Shown: piece after piece, positions 47,588-59,339 of the stretch | Position numbering within the stretch: position 1 is the stretch's first letter | How the letters are laid out: the number at the start of each line of letters is the position of its first letter | Assembly (NCBI RefSeq): GCF_021556485.1 | Contig: NZ_JAKGBW010000001.1 | Coordinates: 248,001 to 312,000, forward strand | Source: Oceanobacillus alkalisoli | GTDB lineage: Bacteria > Bacillota > Bacilli > Bacillales > Amphibacillaceae | Direction of reading: 5' to 3' | DNA length: 64,000 nt | The notes under the pieces: model-generated | Told to the model about the DNA's origin: nothing | The model's database searches: none | Seen by the model: only the letters and a program-made list of their open reading frames with translations | Made by a program: the position numbers and the translations under genes

Positions 47588-48250
47588 TTATTGATTTTCC
47601 AAAAACTGTTCCACTTGTTTCTTTCCGTTTGCGGCTAAATAATGGTCCGGTTGTTCTTTCAGGGCTTGACTGAAATGTTTGAGGGCTTGTTCGGCATCCT
47701 CGTTGAAGACGGCGATGACACCTAAATTGTAATGGGCATCACTATGAGTCTCGTCCATTTCAATCACTTCTTGGAAGACTGTCTTCGCCTCATCGACAAG
47801 TTCCGCTTGGGCAAGTGAAAGTCCATATTGGAAACGATAATTGATTTCACCCCCTGCCAGTTCCGTTGCTCGCAATAAATAAGGTAAAGCTAATTTAAAT
47901 TGTTCCTGGTACTGTAAAGAAAGGCCCAGTAAGTAATATAAATGAGCATCCTCGAGCCCTTTATCCAGAGCTTGCTCAAAATAGCCGTTCGCTTTTTTGA
48001 ATTGTTCTTGTTCAAAATATAGATTGCCAAGTCCATAATAAGCAGTGGCAGCTGTGTCATCCAAATTGATCGCTTTTAAAAAGAATCGCTCCGCCCGTTC
48101 CGCTTCTTGGAGCTCTACTAAAAGATTCCCAAAATTAATATAGCCTAGTGGGTCGCTTGGATTCTCCTCAATCAATTCATTAAATAACTTAGCCGCTTCT
48201 TCATATTTTCCTTCCTGCATCATCTGGATTGCTTCTCTATTCTTATCCAT
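47588..48250 (-). CDS. yrrB: TPR-repeat protein YrrB
   Basis: 220 aa made of about six tetratricopeptide repeats (for example YEEAAKLFNELIEENPSDPL, AATAYYGLGNLYFEQEQFKK, SDAHYNLGVIAVFNEDAEQA), a protein-interaction scaffold. Ends KQVEQFLENQ. It lies 15 bp after mnmA. Its partner is unknown; the fixed position next to mnmA and recD2 suggests a role with one of them. Confidence 0.92.
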   Translation of the reverse strand: MDKNREAIQMMQEGKYEEAAKLFNELIEENPSDPLGYINFGNLLVELQEAERAERFFLKAINLDDTAATAYYGLGNLYFEQEQFKKANGYFEQALDKGLEDAHLYYLLGLSLQYQEQFKLALPYLLRATELAGGEINYRFQYGLSLAQAELVDEAKTVFQEVIEMDETHSDAHYNLGVIAVFNEDAEQALKHFSQALKEQPDHYLAANGKKQVEQFLENQ

Positions 48251-48265
48251 GAATAATCCCCTAAC

Positions 48266-50535
<2,270 letters not shown>

Positions 50536-50554
50536 GATGTGAATTCCTTTCTTG

Positions 50555-50974
50555 TCAGATGTAGAACATATAGGCTTCTTCTTTATTATTATCACTGGAA
50601 TCGACTAAATCCTTAAGTGTTGTATGGTCTAACACTCCGCGGATTGCATCGCGGATTCTAATCCATAATGCTTGTTGGGCAGGTTTCTCTTCTTCTAATC
50701 CTTCAACTAGTGTGATCGGTCCCTCGAGTACCCGTATCACATCTCCTGCAGTAATTTCTGTCGGTTCCTTTGCAAGTTTGTAGCCTCCATAGGCTCCTCT
50801 TACACTTCTAACTAATCCTGCGTTCCGAAGAGGTGCAGCCAGCTGCTCCAAATAATGCTCGGATAAATTATTTTCCTGAGCGATTGATTTTAATGATTTA
50901 GGACCTTCCCCGTATTCCTTTGCAAGCTCTATCATTATCGTTAGTCCATATCTTCCTTTTGTTGTTACTTTCAT
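50555..50974 (-). CDS. cymR: Rrf2-family cysteine metabolism repressor CymR
   Basis: 139 aa from the ATG at 50974, with AGAGGTG about 10 bp upstream. Winged helix: MKVTTKGRYGLTIMIELAKE, NNLSEHYLEQLAAPLRNAGL and RSVRGAYGGYKL, ending EEAYMFYI exactly as in CymR. It lacks the three-cysteine Fe-S cluster of IscR-type members, as CymR does. It represses sulfur assimilation genes together with CysK. Located upstream of yrvO-mnmA, linking sulfur supply to tRNA thiolation. Confidence 0.95.
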   Translation of the reverse strand: MKVTTKGRYGLTIMIELAKEYGEGPKSLKSIAQENNLSEHYLEQLAAPLRNAGLVRSVRGAYGGYKLAKEPTEITAGDVIRVLEGPITLVEGLEEEKPAQQALWIRIRDAIRGVLDHTTLKDLVDSSDNNKEEAYMFYI

Positions 50975-51213
50975 TTTACATTGCACCTCTTTATAATTAA
51001 ATCACTACTATACGGAATATATTTTCCATTGTCTATCAATTAGCTTCTGATCATTCAGTTGTATTATTCTATTTGCTATTATAACATGAACCGTCTCTCT
51101 CTTGCATTTCTCTAATTTCAAGTCTAAGCTTTATATATAACTCAACCTCCACACCTACAAATAGGTAAGCAAATTATCCCTATCAAGCGCCCAGTGTCTT
51201 TATTATTTATTAC
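50975..51213. other. Intergenic stretch, cymR 5' side
   Basis: AT-rich, no gene found. It should contain the cymR promoter; I could not fix a convincing pair of hexamers. Confidence 0.3.
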
Positions 51214-51640
51214 TTTCATTCAGGCGTAAATGCAACTTCCACTCCCTTCTGGAGGTCCGCAGTCCAGACACCTCTCGCTTTCCGTGGGCGGCTGGTGAGC
51301 CTCCTCGGGCTGGCGCCCTGCGGGGTCTCACATAGGCCTGTCCTCCCACAGGAGTCTCGAGGTGTCTGGACTGCTACGAGGAAATACCTGATATGGAACC
51401 TTATTTCTTATTAGGAAAGATGGAATGACTTCCATTCATAATAATAATTCTTACCAGTTCAGTTGCCCGGCGGACGGTGACTCCTACGAGAATAGCACGT
51501 GTCCGAAGACCCCGCAGGAAGCGGTTTTCTTCCGAGGAGGCTGAGGCCGTGCCCGTGGAAAGCATCCGTCCGCCGGGCAACTGAACGGCGATAAAAGTTC
51601 CAAACAAAGTGAACGAGCAAACACTTACGCTGAATGAAAG
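51214..51640 (-). repeat. R1 element, copy E, inverted orientation
   Basis: About 427 bp with ends TTTCATTCAGGCGTAAATG and CACTTACGCTGAATGAAAG. The order of the two palindromes is reversed relative to copies A, B and D: the GAGGTGTCTGGACTG unit comes first, then GTTCAGTTGCCCGGCGGACG. Between cymR and rarA, which are divergent. Confidence 0.85.
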
Positions 51641-51773
51641 CGATTATTGTTTCTTTCGGTACTTTTGACAGAGTTGTTAGGTAAATAGAAGAAACAACTG
51701 GGCCATGGGGGTAGCTAACTGTTTTAGACTGCGAAAGTTGAATATATCATAAGAACTTAAAAGGACGGTTTAT

Positions 51774-53060
51774 ATGAAAAAACAACCTTTAGCACTACGA
51801 ATGCGGCCAACTCATATTAATGAAATCATTGGCCAGGAACACCTTGTTGGAGATGGAAAGCTAATCCAGCGAATGGTAACAGCGAACATGCTCGCGTCAA
51901 TGATTCTGTTTGGGCCGCCAGGAACTGGTAAAACTTCTACAGCATTTGCCATTGCCAAGACAGCAGGCCTTCAGGTGAGATTATTGAATGCAGTGACGCA
52001 TAAAAAGAAAGATATGGAGATCGTTGTCGAAGAAGCGAAATTAAGTGGTAATCTCGTGCTTATCTTAGATGAGGTCCACCGTTTGGACAAAGCAAAACAA
52101 GACTTCCTTCTCCCCCACCTTGAAACAAATCTCATTACGATGATTGGCTGTACAACAAGTAATCCATATCATTCCATCAATCCGGCAATCCGGAGCAGAT
52201 GTCATTTATTCGAACTTGAATCATTAGAGCCAGAACATGTGAAAACAGCATTACTTCGAGCAGTCGAGGATAAAGAACGCGGGCTAGGTGAAATGAAGAT
52301 TGAAATCACTTCAGAAGCACTCGATCATTTTGCTGATAGCTCAAATGGGGATATGCGAGCTGCTTTAAATGGCCTTGAGCTAGCGGCAATGTCAACACCA
52401 CCAAACACAGATGATATCATCAAAATTGAACTTGAAGCTGCAGAAGAATGCATGCAAAAGAAAAGTTTTTCCCATGATAAGGGAGGAGATGCGCATTATG
52501 ACGTACTCTCAGCATTCCAAAAATCGATCCGCGGCAGCGATGTGAACGCTTCTCTTCATTATTTAGCTAGATTAATTGAAGCGGGCGACCTAGACAGTAT
52601 CGCAAGAAGAATGCTTGTTATCGCTTATGAAGACATCGGCTTAGCTAATCCGCAAGCAGGACCCCGTGTTCTTGCAGCTGTACAAGCTGCTGAAAGAATC
52701 GGATTCCCGGAAGCAAGAATTCCATTAGCTGTTGCAATTGTAGAACTCGCCCTCTCCCCGAAATCGAACACAGCCTATAAAGCTCTCGACGGGGCTCTCG
52801 CTGACGTGCGTAACGGAAAGAGCGGCGATATTCCATTACATCTGAAGGATAGCCATTATAAAGGGGCAAAAGATTTAGGCAGAGGGGTCGACTATAAATA
52901 TCCGCATAATTATGACGGAGCATGGGTCGCGCAGCAATATTTACCAGATCGGATTAAAAATATGAAATATTACAATCCGAAAGATACCGGTAAATTTGAA
53001 AAAGCAATGAAACAGGTCTATGAAAAAATCGAACAAGAAATGAAAGTTACAAAAAGATGA
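51774..53060 (+). CDS. rarA: Replication-associated recombination protein RarA (MgsA)
   Basis: 428 aa. AAA+ ATPase with Walker A LFGPPGTGKTSTAFAIAK near residue 45, Walker B LILDEVHRLDKAKQDFLLP, sensor TTSNPYHSINPAIRSRC, and the C-terminal tetramerisation region (SDVNASLHYLARLIEAGDLD, DIGLANPQAGPRVLAAVQAA, YPHNYDGAWVAQQYLPD). It acts at stalled replication forks. ATG at 51774 after AAAGGACGG. Confidence 0.96.
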   Translation: MKKQPLALRMRPTHINEIIGQEHLVGDGKLIQRMVTANMLASMILFGPPGTGKTSTAFAIAKTAGLQVRLLNAVTHKKKDMEIVVEEAKLSGNLVLILDEVHRLDKAKQDFLLPHLETNLITMIGCTTSNPYHSINPAIRSRCHLFELESLEPEHVKTALLRAVEDKERGLGEMKIEITSEALDHFADSSNGDMRAALNGLELAAMSTPPNTDDIIKIELEAAEECMQKKSFSHDKGGDAHYDVLSAFQKSIRGSDVNASLHYLARLIEAGDLDSIARRMLVIAYEDIGLANPQAGPRVLAAVQAAERIGFPEARIPLAVAIVELALSPKSNTAYKALDGALADVRNGKSGDIPLHLKDSHYKGAKDLGRGVDYKYPHNYDGAWVAQQYLPDRIKNMKYYNPKDTGKFEKAMKQVYEKIEQEMKVTKR

Positions 53061-53144
53061 CGTATAAATCTTTTTTCTTGAGGCAATAATAACTAGCAAC
53101 ATGATAATCTATTGTTTTGCCCTAGAAAAAGGAGTTGGATAATA

Positions 53145-53783
53145 ATGGCCAAAGTGAGACAAGATGCCTGGTCCCATGAGGATGATCTATTGCTGGCAGA
53201 AACCGTATTGCGTCATATTAGGGAAGGCAGCACCCAACTGAATGCATTTGAAGAAGTTGGGGATAAATTAAACCGGACTTCAGCTGCCTGTGGATTCAGG
53301 TGGAATGCGGAAGTCCGTAATAAATATATCAATGCAATTGATTTAGCTAAACGGCAGCGGAAAGAAATGAAACGAAAACAAGCAAAACAAAATTTCACAC
53401 CTGTTCCGAAGCAAACCATTCCGAGCAAAGAAACAATCGCCGTGAAAACTACTGCTGATGAGATTACATTCGATATGGTTCTTGCATTCTTGAATGAAAT
53501 AAAACAAGACTACTATGTTTCCAATCAATCAAAAGCTACAACAGAAGCAGCATTAACAGAAAACGAACAATTAAAAGAAGAAGTTGCTAAACTCGAAAAA
53601 CAATTGAAACAGACGGAAAAACAGCTAGAAACAATGCAGGAAGATTACCAAACATTTATTCAAATTATGGACAGGGCGAGACGAATGACCGTTCTGAAAG
53701 ACGAACGCTCTTTCACCTCCCCGAGCTTCCGGATGGATAAAAATGGTAACCTTGAACAACTAGCTAACCCTTCATCGAATTAA
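53145..53783 (+). CDS. RsfA-family prespore regulator (Myb/SANT-like)
   Basis: 212 aa from the ATG at 53145 (AAAGGAG upstream); the longer frame has no site. N-terminal Myb-like DNA-binding region (VRQDAWSHEDDLLLAETVLR, FEEVGDKLNRTSAACGFRWN), a linker, and a long C-terminal coiled coil at about 140-185 (LTENEQLKEEVAKLEKQLKQ). It resembles RsfA, a sigma-F-dependent prespore modulator in B. subtilis, but paralogues exist, so I leave the symbol empty. It follows rarA, a position where B. subtilis has no such gene as far as I recall. Confidence 0.85.
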   Translation: MAKVRQDAWSHEDDLLLAETVLRHIREGSTQLNAFEEVGDKLNRTSAACGFRWNAEVRNKYINAIDLAKRQRKEMKRKQAKQNFTPVPKQTIPSKETIAVKTTADEITFDMVLAFLNEIKQDYYVSNQSKATTEAALTENEQLKEEVAKLEKQLKQTEKQLETMQEDYQTFIQIMDRARRMTVLKDERSFTSPSFRMDKNGNLEQLANPSSN

Positions 53784-53786
53784 AAA

Positions 53787-53824
53787 TAAAAGCGCAGAGA
53801 CTATAGCCTCTGCGCTTTTTTTTA
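53787..53824. terminator. Bidirectional terminator, RsfA-like gene and 6S RNA
   Basis: AAAGCGCAGAG with CTCTGCGCTTT, seven-base loop, eight T on the plus strand and TTTTATTTTT on the minus strand. It serves the convergent 6S RNA gene as well. Confidence 0.92.
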
Positions 53825-53825
53825 T

Positions 53826-53996
53826 GTACGATATCCCGATCGTGCCGTCCAGTAAAAGTTTTGATCCCGCTTTTAGCAGGTGGGTGCCCTGTTCCAAACT
53901 GCTGATATTGTCTGCAATAGACGGTATGGCAGAATGGAAACTTCCAGGCTCCCTATCATTTGGTGTTCGGTCAAAATACTTCGTATGAACGCACAC
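53826..53996 (-). ncRNA. bsrA: 6S RNA (BsrA/6S-1 type)
   Basis: About 170 nt between promoter and terminator. The two ends form a long imperfect closing stem: the start TATCCTGATGTGTGCGTTC pairs, with wobbles and bulges, with the end GGACGGCACGATCGGGATA. An internal GACCGAACACCAAATGATAG-type loop region lies between. In B. subtilis the 6S-1 gene bsrA lies between aspS and the rarA neighbourhood, the same place. 6S RNA mimics an open promoter and sequesters sigma-A RNA polymerase in stationary phase. Ends are approximate. Confidence 0.72.
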
Positions 53997-54001
53997 ATCA
54001 G

Positions 54002-54030
54002 GATATATTGATTACTTTTTTGAATGTAAA
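54002..54030 (-). promoter_or_regulatory. Promoter of 6S RNA
   Basis: On the minus strand TTTACA, 17 bp, TATATC; predicted start near 53995. Confidence 0.6.
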
Positions 54031-54065
54031 CTTATATTAACATAGCTTTTTAGATTAATCAAATG

Positions 54066-54223
54066 ATAAAGTGAAACTTCAATCAGTGGGGGTTCCTTAC
54101 CTCTCGCTGATTGGTAGTTGAACAGAATCAAGGTGTTAGCTCACGTTCCTTCCCACCTAAACTTTCTCGATATGACCTGAAGGTTTGAGATGAAGATTTT
54201 ACGGATGGTTACACCGGGATAAA
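54066..54223 (-). repeat. R2 repeat, reverse copy downstream of aspS
   Basis: 158 bp from ATAAAGTGAAACTTCAATCA to ACACCGGGATAAA; interior CCCACCT...TTTGAGATG and CAGTGGGGG...CTGATTGG hairpins as in other copies. It begins 10 bp beyond the aspS stop codon and may replace its terminator; no separate terminator for aspS was seen. Confidence 0.8.
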
Positions 54224-54233
54224 CAAACCATAA

Positions 54234-56000
54234 TTAGTCTTTTTGTTTTGCTAATTGAATCGATAACTCTTTCAGTTGTTCTGGAGATACTCCACCTGGC
54301 GCTTCCGTTAACAGGTCTGAAGCAGAAGCTGTTTTTGGAAACAGGATCGTATCACGCAAGTTGGAACGGCCTGCAAGCAGCATGATAATCCGGTCAAGGC
54401 CTAACGCAATTCCTCCGTGTGGCGGTGCACCATATTCCAGAGCTTCCATTAAAAATCCGAACTGTTCTTCTGCTTCCTCTTTTGTAAATCCAAGGGCTTG
54501 GAACATTTTTTCCTGCGTTTCTTTTTGATAAATTCGGATGGAACCTCCACCTAATTCATATCCGTTTAAAACAAGGTCGTACGCATTCGCCCGAACATTC
54601 TCAGGTTCTGTTAATAATTTATCGAGCTCCCCTTCCACTGGAGATGTGAATGGGTGATGCGCAGCAAAGTAACGATCAAGTTCTTCGTCGTACTCAAGCA
54701 ATGGCCAGTCTGTTACCCAAAGGAAATTGTATTTCGACTGATCGATTAAATTCAAGTCTTTCCCAAGCTTTAAACGTAATGCACCTAAACTGTCAAAAAC
54801 GACTTGATTTTTATCTGCAACAAATAATAATAAGTCACCGTCTGTCACTTCAACTGCTGTTGTTAATTGTGCTTTTTCCTCTTCCGTTAGGAACTTGGCG
54901 ATTGGACCTTTTAATTCCGTTTCTTCCGCTTTCAACCAAGCAAGTCCTTTAGCACCATACACAGCAGCATATTCTCCCAGCTTATCAATATCTTTTCTGG
55001 AGAAATTAGCTGCTTCGCCTTTCACATTCAGGAGTCTCACGCTTCCTCCATTTCCAATTGCCCCTTTGAACACTTTAAATTCTGAGGTTTTGAAAATCGA
55101 CGTGGCATCAATAATTTCCATAGCAAATCTAGTGTCTGGCTTATCTGAACCGAAGCGATTCATGACGTCATCATAAGACATCCGTGGAATCGGTAATGTA
55201 ATATCAATGCCTTTTACTTCTTTCATAACGTATTGCATCATTTTTTCCGTCATTTCCATAATGTCATCACTCGTCTGGAATGACGTCTCAATGTCAATTT
55301 GCGTGAATTCCGGTTGACGATCGGCCCGTAAATCCTCGTCACGGAAACAACGGGCAATCTGATAGTATTTTTCAAAACCGCTCATCATGATCAACTGTTT
55401 AAACAGTTGCGGAGATTGTGGCAGGGCATAGAATTCTCCAGGATGGACCCGACTAGGCACAAGATAGTCACGGGCACCTTCTGGCGTACTTTTTGTTAAG
55501 ATTGGTGTCTCCATTTCAAGGAACCCGTCATGATTTAAAAAGTTACGAATCGCCTGGGTTGTTTGGTGACGTAATTTAATGGTCTCTTGCAGACTTGGAC
55601 GTCTTAAATCAAGATAACGATATTTCAACCTTAGATCCTCAGCAACATCCGTTTCATCTTTAATCATAAACGGCGGGTTCTTCGATTTATTTAAAATTTC
55701 AACAGATGAAGCAACTACTTCTATTTTACCTGTTTCCATTAGCGGGTTGACCGTACTCGCGTCCCGTCCGACAACGAGCCCTGTAATCTCCACTACATAT
55801 TCTGATCGAATCGTATCTGCAATCTTCAGCGCTTCTTCTGATTCATCTGGATTGAACACAACTTGGACAATTCCCGATCGGTCACGTAAATCAATGAAAA
55901 TTAATCCGCCAAGGTCACGGCGCTTTTGCACCCAACCTTTTAAAAGTATCGTTTGACCGATATGTTCTTCATTTATCGTTCCGGCATAAATTCTCGTCAT
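54234..56000 (-). CDS. aspS: Aspartate-tRNA ligase
   Basis: 588 aa, bacterial type. OB-fold anticodon domain ([20 protein letters not shown]), class II motifs [40 protein letters not shown] (motif 2), the bacterial GAD insertion, and [20 protein letters not shown] (motif 3). It charges tRNA-Asp. The ATG follows the hisS stop codon by one base, so the two form an operon behind the histidine T-box. Confidence 0.97.
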   Translation of the reverse strand: MTRIYAGTINEEHIGQTILLKGWVQKRRDLGGLIFIDLRDRSGIVQVVFNPDESEEALKIADTIRSEYVVEITGLVVGRDASTVNPLMETGKIEVVASSVEILNKSKNPPFMIKDETDVAEDLRLKYRYLDLRRPSLQETIKLRHQTTQAIRNFLNHDGFLEMETPILTKSTPEGARDYLVPSRVHPGEFYALPQSPQLFKQLIMMSGFEKYYQIARCFRDEDLRADRQPEFTQIDIETSFQTSDDIMEMTEKMMQYVMKEVKGIDITLPIPRMSYDDVMNRFGSDKPDTRFAMEIIDATSIFKTSEFKVFKGAIGNGGSVRLLNVKGEAANFSRKDIDKLGEYAAVYGAKGLAWLKAEETELKGPIAKFLTEEEKAQLTTAVEVTDGDLLLFVADKNQVVFDSLGALRLKLGKDLNLIDQSKYNFLWVTDWPLLEYDEELDRYFAAHHPFTSPVEGELDKLLTEPENVRANAYDLVLNGYELGGGSIRIYQKETQEKMFQALGFTKEEAEEQFGFLMEALEYGAPPHGGIALGLDRIIMLLAGRSNLRDTILFPKTASASDLLTEAPGGVSPEQLKELSIQLAKQKD

Positions 56001-56001
56001 C

Positions 56002-57282
56002 TTACTTACCTCCTAATAATTTCCCTGTTAACGTATCGACTATATTCTCAATCGGCAGAACCTGTTGTTCCCCAGTAGCCATTTCTTTTACTGTTATAGT
56101 ATTGTTTCGTACCTCATCTTCCCCAAGGATTAAAACATATTTCGCTTCATAACGGTCCGCCGCTTTCAATTGGCCTTTCATCTTACGCTGTTGGTAATCT
56201 TTATCGACCCCTACACCATTGGCACGCAAATCATGTACGAGACGGACGGCTGCTTGTTCCGCTTCTTTACCAACAGCAACAACATAACAATCTAATTTAT
56301 CTGTATCCGGTATTTCAACCCCTTCTGCCTCAAGGGCCATCAGAAGACGCTCCAAGCCCATCCCGAATCCGATAGCAGGTGTAGTTGGTCCACCGAACTC
56401 CTCAATCATTCCGTTATACCTTCCGCCACCAGCAAGTGTTGTAATTGCGCCGAAGCCTTTTGCATCACTCATGATTTCAAAAGCCGTATGGTTATAATAA
56501 TCGAGTCCGCGAACTAATGTTGGATCTACAACATACGCAATGCCCATTGCATCCAAGTACTCTTTTACTTCTTCAAAGTAGCTTTTCGATTCTTCATTTA
56601 AAAAATCAAGAATCGATGGTGCTGTTCCCATCGCCGGATGGTCTCGGTCCTTTTTACAATCAAGAACCCGTAATGGATTTTGCTCAAGACGGACCTGACA
56701 ATCAGCACATAATTCTTCTTTATGCGGCGTGAAGTGATCGATCAATGCTTGACGGTGATTCTCTCTACTCTCCTTATCGCCTAAAGAATTAATTACAAGT
56801 TTCAAGGAAGTTAATCCTAATGATTGATATACCGTCATTGCCAGGTCAATCACTTCTGCATCGACTGCGGGATCCGCACTGCCTAACACTTCAATACCGA
56901 ACTGATTCAATTGACGCATTCTTCCCTTTTGCGGACGTTCATAACGGAACATTTCTGCAAAATAATACAATTTGACCGGCTGGTTCACGTCTCCATATAG
57001 CTTATTTTGCACATAAGCTCTTGCGACACCAGCTGTCCCTTCAGGTCTTAGTGTTAAACTTCTTCCGCCGCGATCCTCGAACGTGTACATTTCTTTCTGG
57101 ACAATATCTGTCGTATCGCCGACCCCGCGCTGGAACACTTCCGTATGCTCAAATACAGGTGTACGGATTTCTTTATAATGATACCTTTTACAGACTTCCT
57201 TAATTTGTTCTTCAACATACTGCCAAGCTTTGACATCTTTCGGTAAAATATCAACTGTACCTCGTGGTGCATTCATACTCAA
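56002..57282 (-). CDS. hisS: Histidine-tRNA ligase
   Basis: 426 aa from a TTG at 57282, 6 bp after AAGGAGGAG; the ATG at 57276 gives 424 aa and is the alternative. The conserved start is [18 protein letters not shown]. Motif 2 [20 protein letters not shown], HisA box [15 protein letters not shown], motif 3 [15 protein letters not shown] and a C-terminal anticodon domain. The leader carries a T-box. Confidence 0.96.
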   Translation of the reverse strand: MSMNAPRGTVDILPKDVKAWQYVEEQIKEVCKRYHYKEIRTPVFEHTEVFQRGVGDTTDIVQKEMYTFEDRGGRSLTLRPEGTAGVARAYVQNKLYGDVNQPVKLYYFAEMFRYERPQKGRMRQLNQFGIEVLGSADPAVDAEVIDLAMTVYQSLGLTSLKLVINSLGDKESRENHRQALIDHFTPHKEELCADCQVRLEQNPLRVLDCKKDRDHPAMGTAPSILDFLNEESKSYFEEVKEYLDAMGIAYVVDPTLVRGLDYYNHTAFEIMSDAKGFGAITTLAGGGRYNGMIEEFGGPTTPAIGFGMGLERLLMALEAEGVEIPDTDKLDCYVVAVGKEAEQAAVRLVHDLRANGVGVDKDYQQRKMKGQLKAADRYEAKYVLILGEDEVRNNTITVKEMATGEQQVLPIENIVDTLTGKLLGGK

Positions 57283-57330
57283 CACCATCTCCTCCTTCAC
57301 TCTCTAAAATCATTTGCTAAAAAATCATAT

Positions 57331-57596
57331 AAAAATCCCGTCCCTTATAAAAATAAGGGACGGGATTTTTGCCCGCGTTGCCACCCTAGTTGATGTAAAA
57401 ACATCCGCTCCCAACAGTTAACGCCTGTCTACGTATATTCCTACTCCAATTTCGGTCTATATCCTCTAGAATGTCTTTCATCGGACTATCGTATAGAAAT
57501 GCTCTCAGCCAGTGACATTTCTTCTCTGCTTTACCTAGTTTCCAATTACTTTTTCCGTCAACGGTATTGTCTATTTATTCGTATCTTATTTGAATG
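57331..57596 (-). promoter_or_regulatory. T-box riboswitch, histidine specific (hisS-aspS leader)
   Basis: Minus strand: T-box sequence AGGGTGGCAACGCGGG at about 57370-57392, followed by a perfect terminator AAAAATCCCGTCCC with its complement and TTTTT (57331-57370). The stem I loop has GACATTC with a CAU histidine specifier (57471-57473). Uncharged tRNA-His should induce read-through into hisS and aspS. Confidence 0.92.
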
Positions 57597-57602
57597 ATTA
57601 TA

Positions 57603-57631
57603 ATAATAAGCTGTTCCAAGAAAATTGTCAA
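57603..57631 (-). promoter_or_regulatory. Sigma-A promoter of hisS-aspS
   Basis: TTGACA, 17 bp, TATTAT on the minus strand; start point near 57596. Confidence 0.88.
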
Positions 57632-57728
57632 GAACGATTCCTCCACCTCTAGCTTTGCCACTAGCATTAAAATTTATTATACTTTAAAATGTTACTATAG
57701 ATTGTATGGATAGATTGGAGGAACAAAA

Positions 57729-58787
57729 TTGTCTTTTAGAAAGATTGTTATTCTCTCTCTCACATTTATTTTATTACTTACTTCAACCGTTTTTGCAAAA
57801 GAAGCAACGATTGATGAAGATAATTTAAATGTAAGAAGTGGACCTGGTACAGATTTCGACCCTATCGGACGAGTTGATAGTGGTGATGAGTATGAAATCC
57901 TTGAAGAAACCGACGAATGGATAAAAATTCAATATGATGATTCTGAAGGCTGGGTAACAAAAGAATTTGTGACAATTAATCAAGACGAATCAAATGAGCA
58001 AACAATAGAAGATGAAGAAAAAACAAACGAATCATCGCTATCTACCGTGTCAATCCAGCAAGATGGGACACACTTAAGAAAAGAAGCCTCTCCTCAGTCT
58101 GATATTGTTGCATTTACCGAAAAGAATGAAGAATTTGAAGTTGTATCCGAAACCGAGAACTGGCTGGAAATCTCAAATGATGATGTGACAGGCTTTGTTT
58201 TACGGGATTATGTTGAAAATAAGGGAAAACGAAATACTAGTCTGCGGGGTAAAACAATTGTCATTGATGCTGGACATGGCGGCAGAGACGTCGGTGCAAT
58301 TGGCATTAGCGATTCATACGAGAAGGACATTACCTACTTAACGGCTAGGGCGTTGGAAAATGAACTGACAGCGCTTGGAGCTGAAGTTGTAATGACCCGC
58401 TTGGAAGATGAATTCGTCCCCTTAGAAAGCCGATCTAGCTTGGCTAACGTTATCAATACAGATGCATTCTTGAGTATACATTACAATAGTTTTCCGGAAG
58501 TGCCAACTGTTTCAGGAATCGAGACGTTCTATTACCATGATCAATACGAACCGCTGGCAAGATATGTTCATGACGAAATTATTAGGGAAACCGATGAAGC
58601 GGATAGAGGAATTTCCCATCAAGATTTATACGTCACCAGGCAAACGTTCAAACCTGGCGTTCTGCTGGAGCTTGGGTTTATATCCAATAAAGACAGCGAT
58701 GAGCTATTACATAGTACAGAGTATCAAAAGAAAATGGTGACTGGTATTATCAACGGTCTCCAAAGGTACTTTGCAGAGATCGAATAA
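57729..58787 (+). CDS. yrvJ: Secreted N-acetylmuramoyl-L-alanine amidase (YrvJ-like)
   Basis: 352 aa from a TTG at 57729 with GGAGGA upstream. Signal peptide 1-23 (FRKIVILSLTFILLLTSTVF, cleavage near AKE), two bacterial SH3 domains (NLNVRSGPGTDFDPIGRVDS; HLRKEASPQSDIVAF), and an amidase_3 domain with zinc ligands in IVIDAGHGGRDVGAIG, SIHYNSFP and catalytic LLELGFISNKDSDELL. It cleaves the amide bond between MurNAc and the peptide stem. B. subtilis YrvJ has more SH3 repeats, so this is a shorter version. Confidence 0.9.
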   Translation: MSFRKIVILSLTFILLLTSTVFAKEATIDEDNLNVRSGPGTDFDPIGRVDSGDEYEILEETDEWIKIQYDDSEGWVTKEFVTINQDESNEQTIEDEEKTNESSLSTVSIQQDGTHLRKEASPQSDIVAFTEKNEEFEVVSETENWLEISNDDVTGFVLRDYVENKGKRNTSLRGKTIVIDAGHGGRDVGAIGISDSYEKDITYLTARALENELTALGAEVVMTRLEDEFVPLESRSSLANVINTDAFLSIHYNSFPEVPTVSGIETFYYHDQYEPLARYVHDEIIRETDEADRGISHQDLYVTRQTFKPGVLLELGFISNKDSDELLHSTEYQKKMVTGIINGLQRYFAEIE

Positions 58788-58790
58788 TAC

Positions 58791-58836
58791 AAAAGAAGCA
58801 AGGATACAATGATCACGTATCCTTGCTTCTTTTTTA
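58791..58836. terminator. Bidirectional terminator between amidase gene and dtd
   Basis: AAAGAAGCAAGGATAC, nine-base loop, GTATCCTTGCTTC and TTTTTT. Confidence 0.92.
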
Positions 58837-58867
58837 TGAATACAACAAAACTTCAATCATGAGAAGT

Positions 58868-59314
58868 TCAATTATCTTTGCTGTCGATGATGATGGTGAC
58901 CGGGCCCTTGTTGGTGAGGTTCACGTCCATCATAGCACCGAATTCGCCTGTTTCTACGTGGATATCCGCCTCACGTAGGGCTTCATTAAAGTGTTCGTAT
59001 AAACGATTAGCTTCATCAGGCTTAGCTGCATGAACAAAACTCGGTCTTCTTCCCTTTCTCGTATCCGCATATAACGTAAACTGCGAAATGGAAAGAATGC
59101 TTCCAACCGTATCTTTTAAAGATAAATTCATCTTTCCATCTTCATCTTCAAAGATACGCAAATGGATGATCTTATTCACCAAATAATCAACATCCTGCTG
59201 CGTATCTTCATGTGTCACCCCAAGCAAAACGACGAGGCCGTGTTCGATTTCACCTATGACGGAACCGTCCACAGTTACAGATGCATTGGTTACGCGTTGA
59301 ATTACTGCTTTCAT
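58868..59314 (-). CDS. dtd: D-aminoacyl-tRNA deacylase
   Basis: 148 aa: [57 protein letters not shown] and [14 protein letters not shown]. The SQFTLYA and NxGPVT motifs are the cross-subunit active site. It removes D-amino acids (and glycine from tRNA-Ala) from mischarged tRNA. Downstream of relA (25-bp gap) as in B. subtilis. Confidence 0.97.
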   Translation of the reverse strand: MKAVIQRVTNASVTVDGSVIGEIEHGLVVLLGVTHEDTQQDVDYLVNKIIHLRIFEDEDGKMNLSLKDTVGSILSISQFTLYADTRKGRRPSFVHAAKPDEANRLYEHFNEALREADIHVETGEFGAMMDVNLTNKGPVTIIIDSKDN

Positions 59315-59339
59315 TCTGCTATTTCTCCTTACTTTATAA

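Noticed and set aside
53772-53996. Minus-strand 74-aa open frame starting MCVHTKYFDRTP
   Set aside because: It lies over the predicted 6S RNA and its terminator, has no ribosome site, and its end runs into the shared terminator hairpin.
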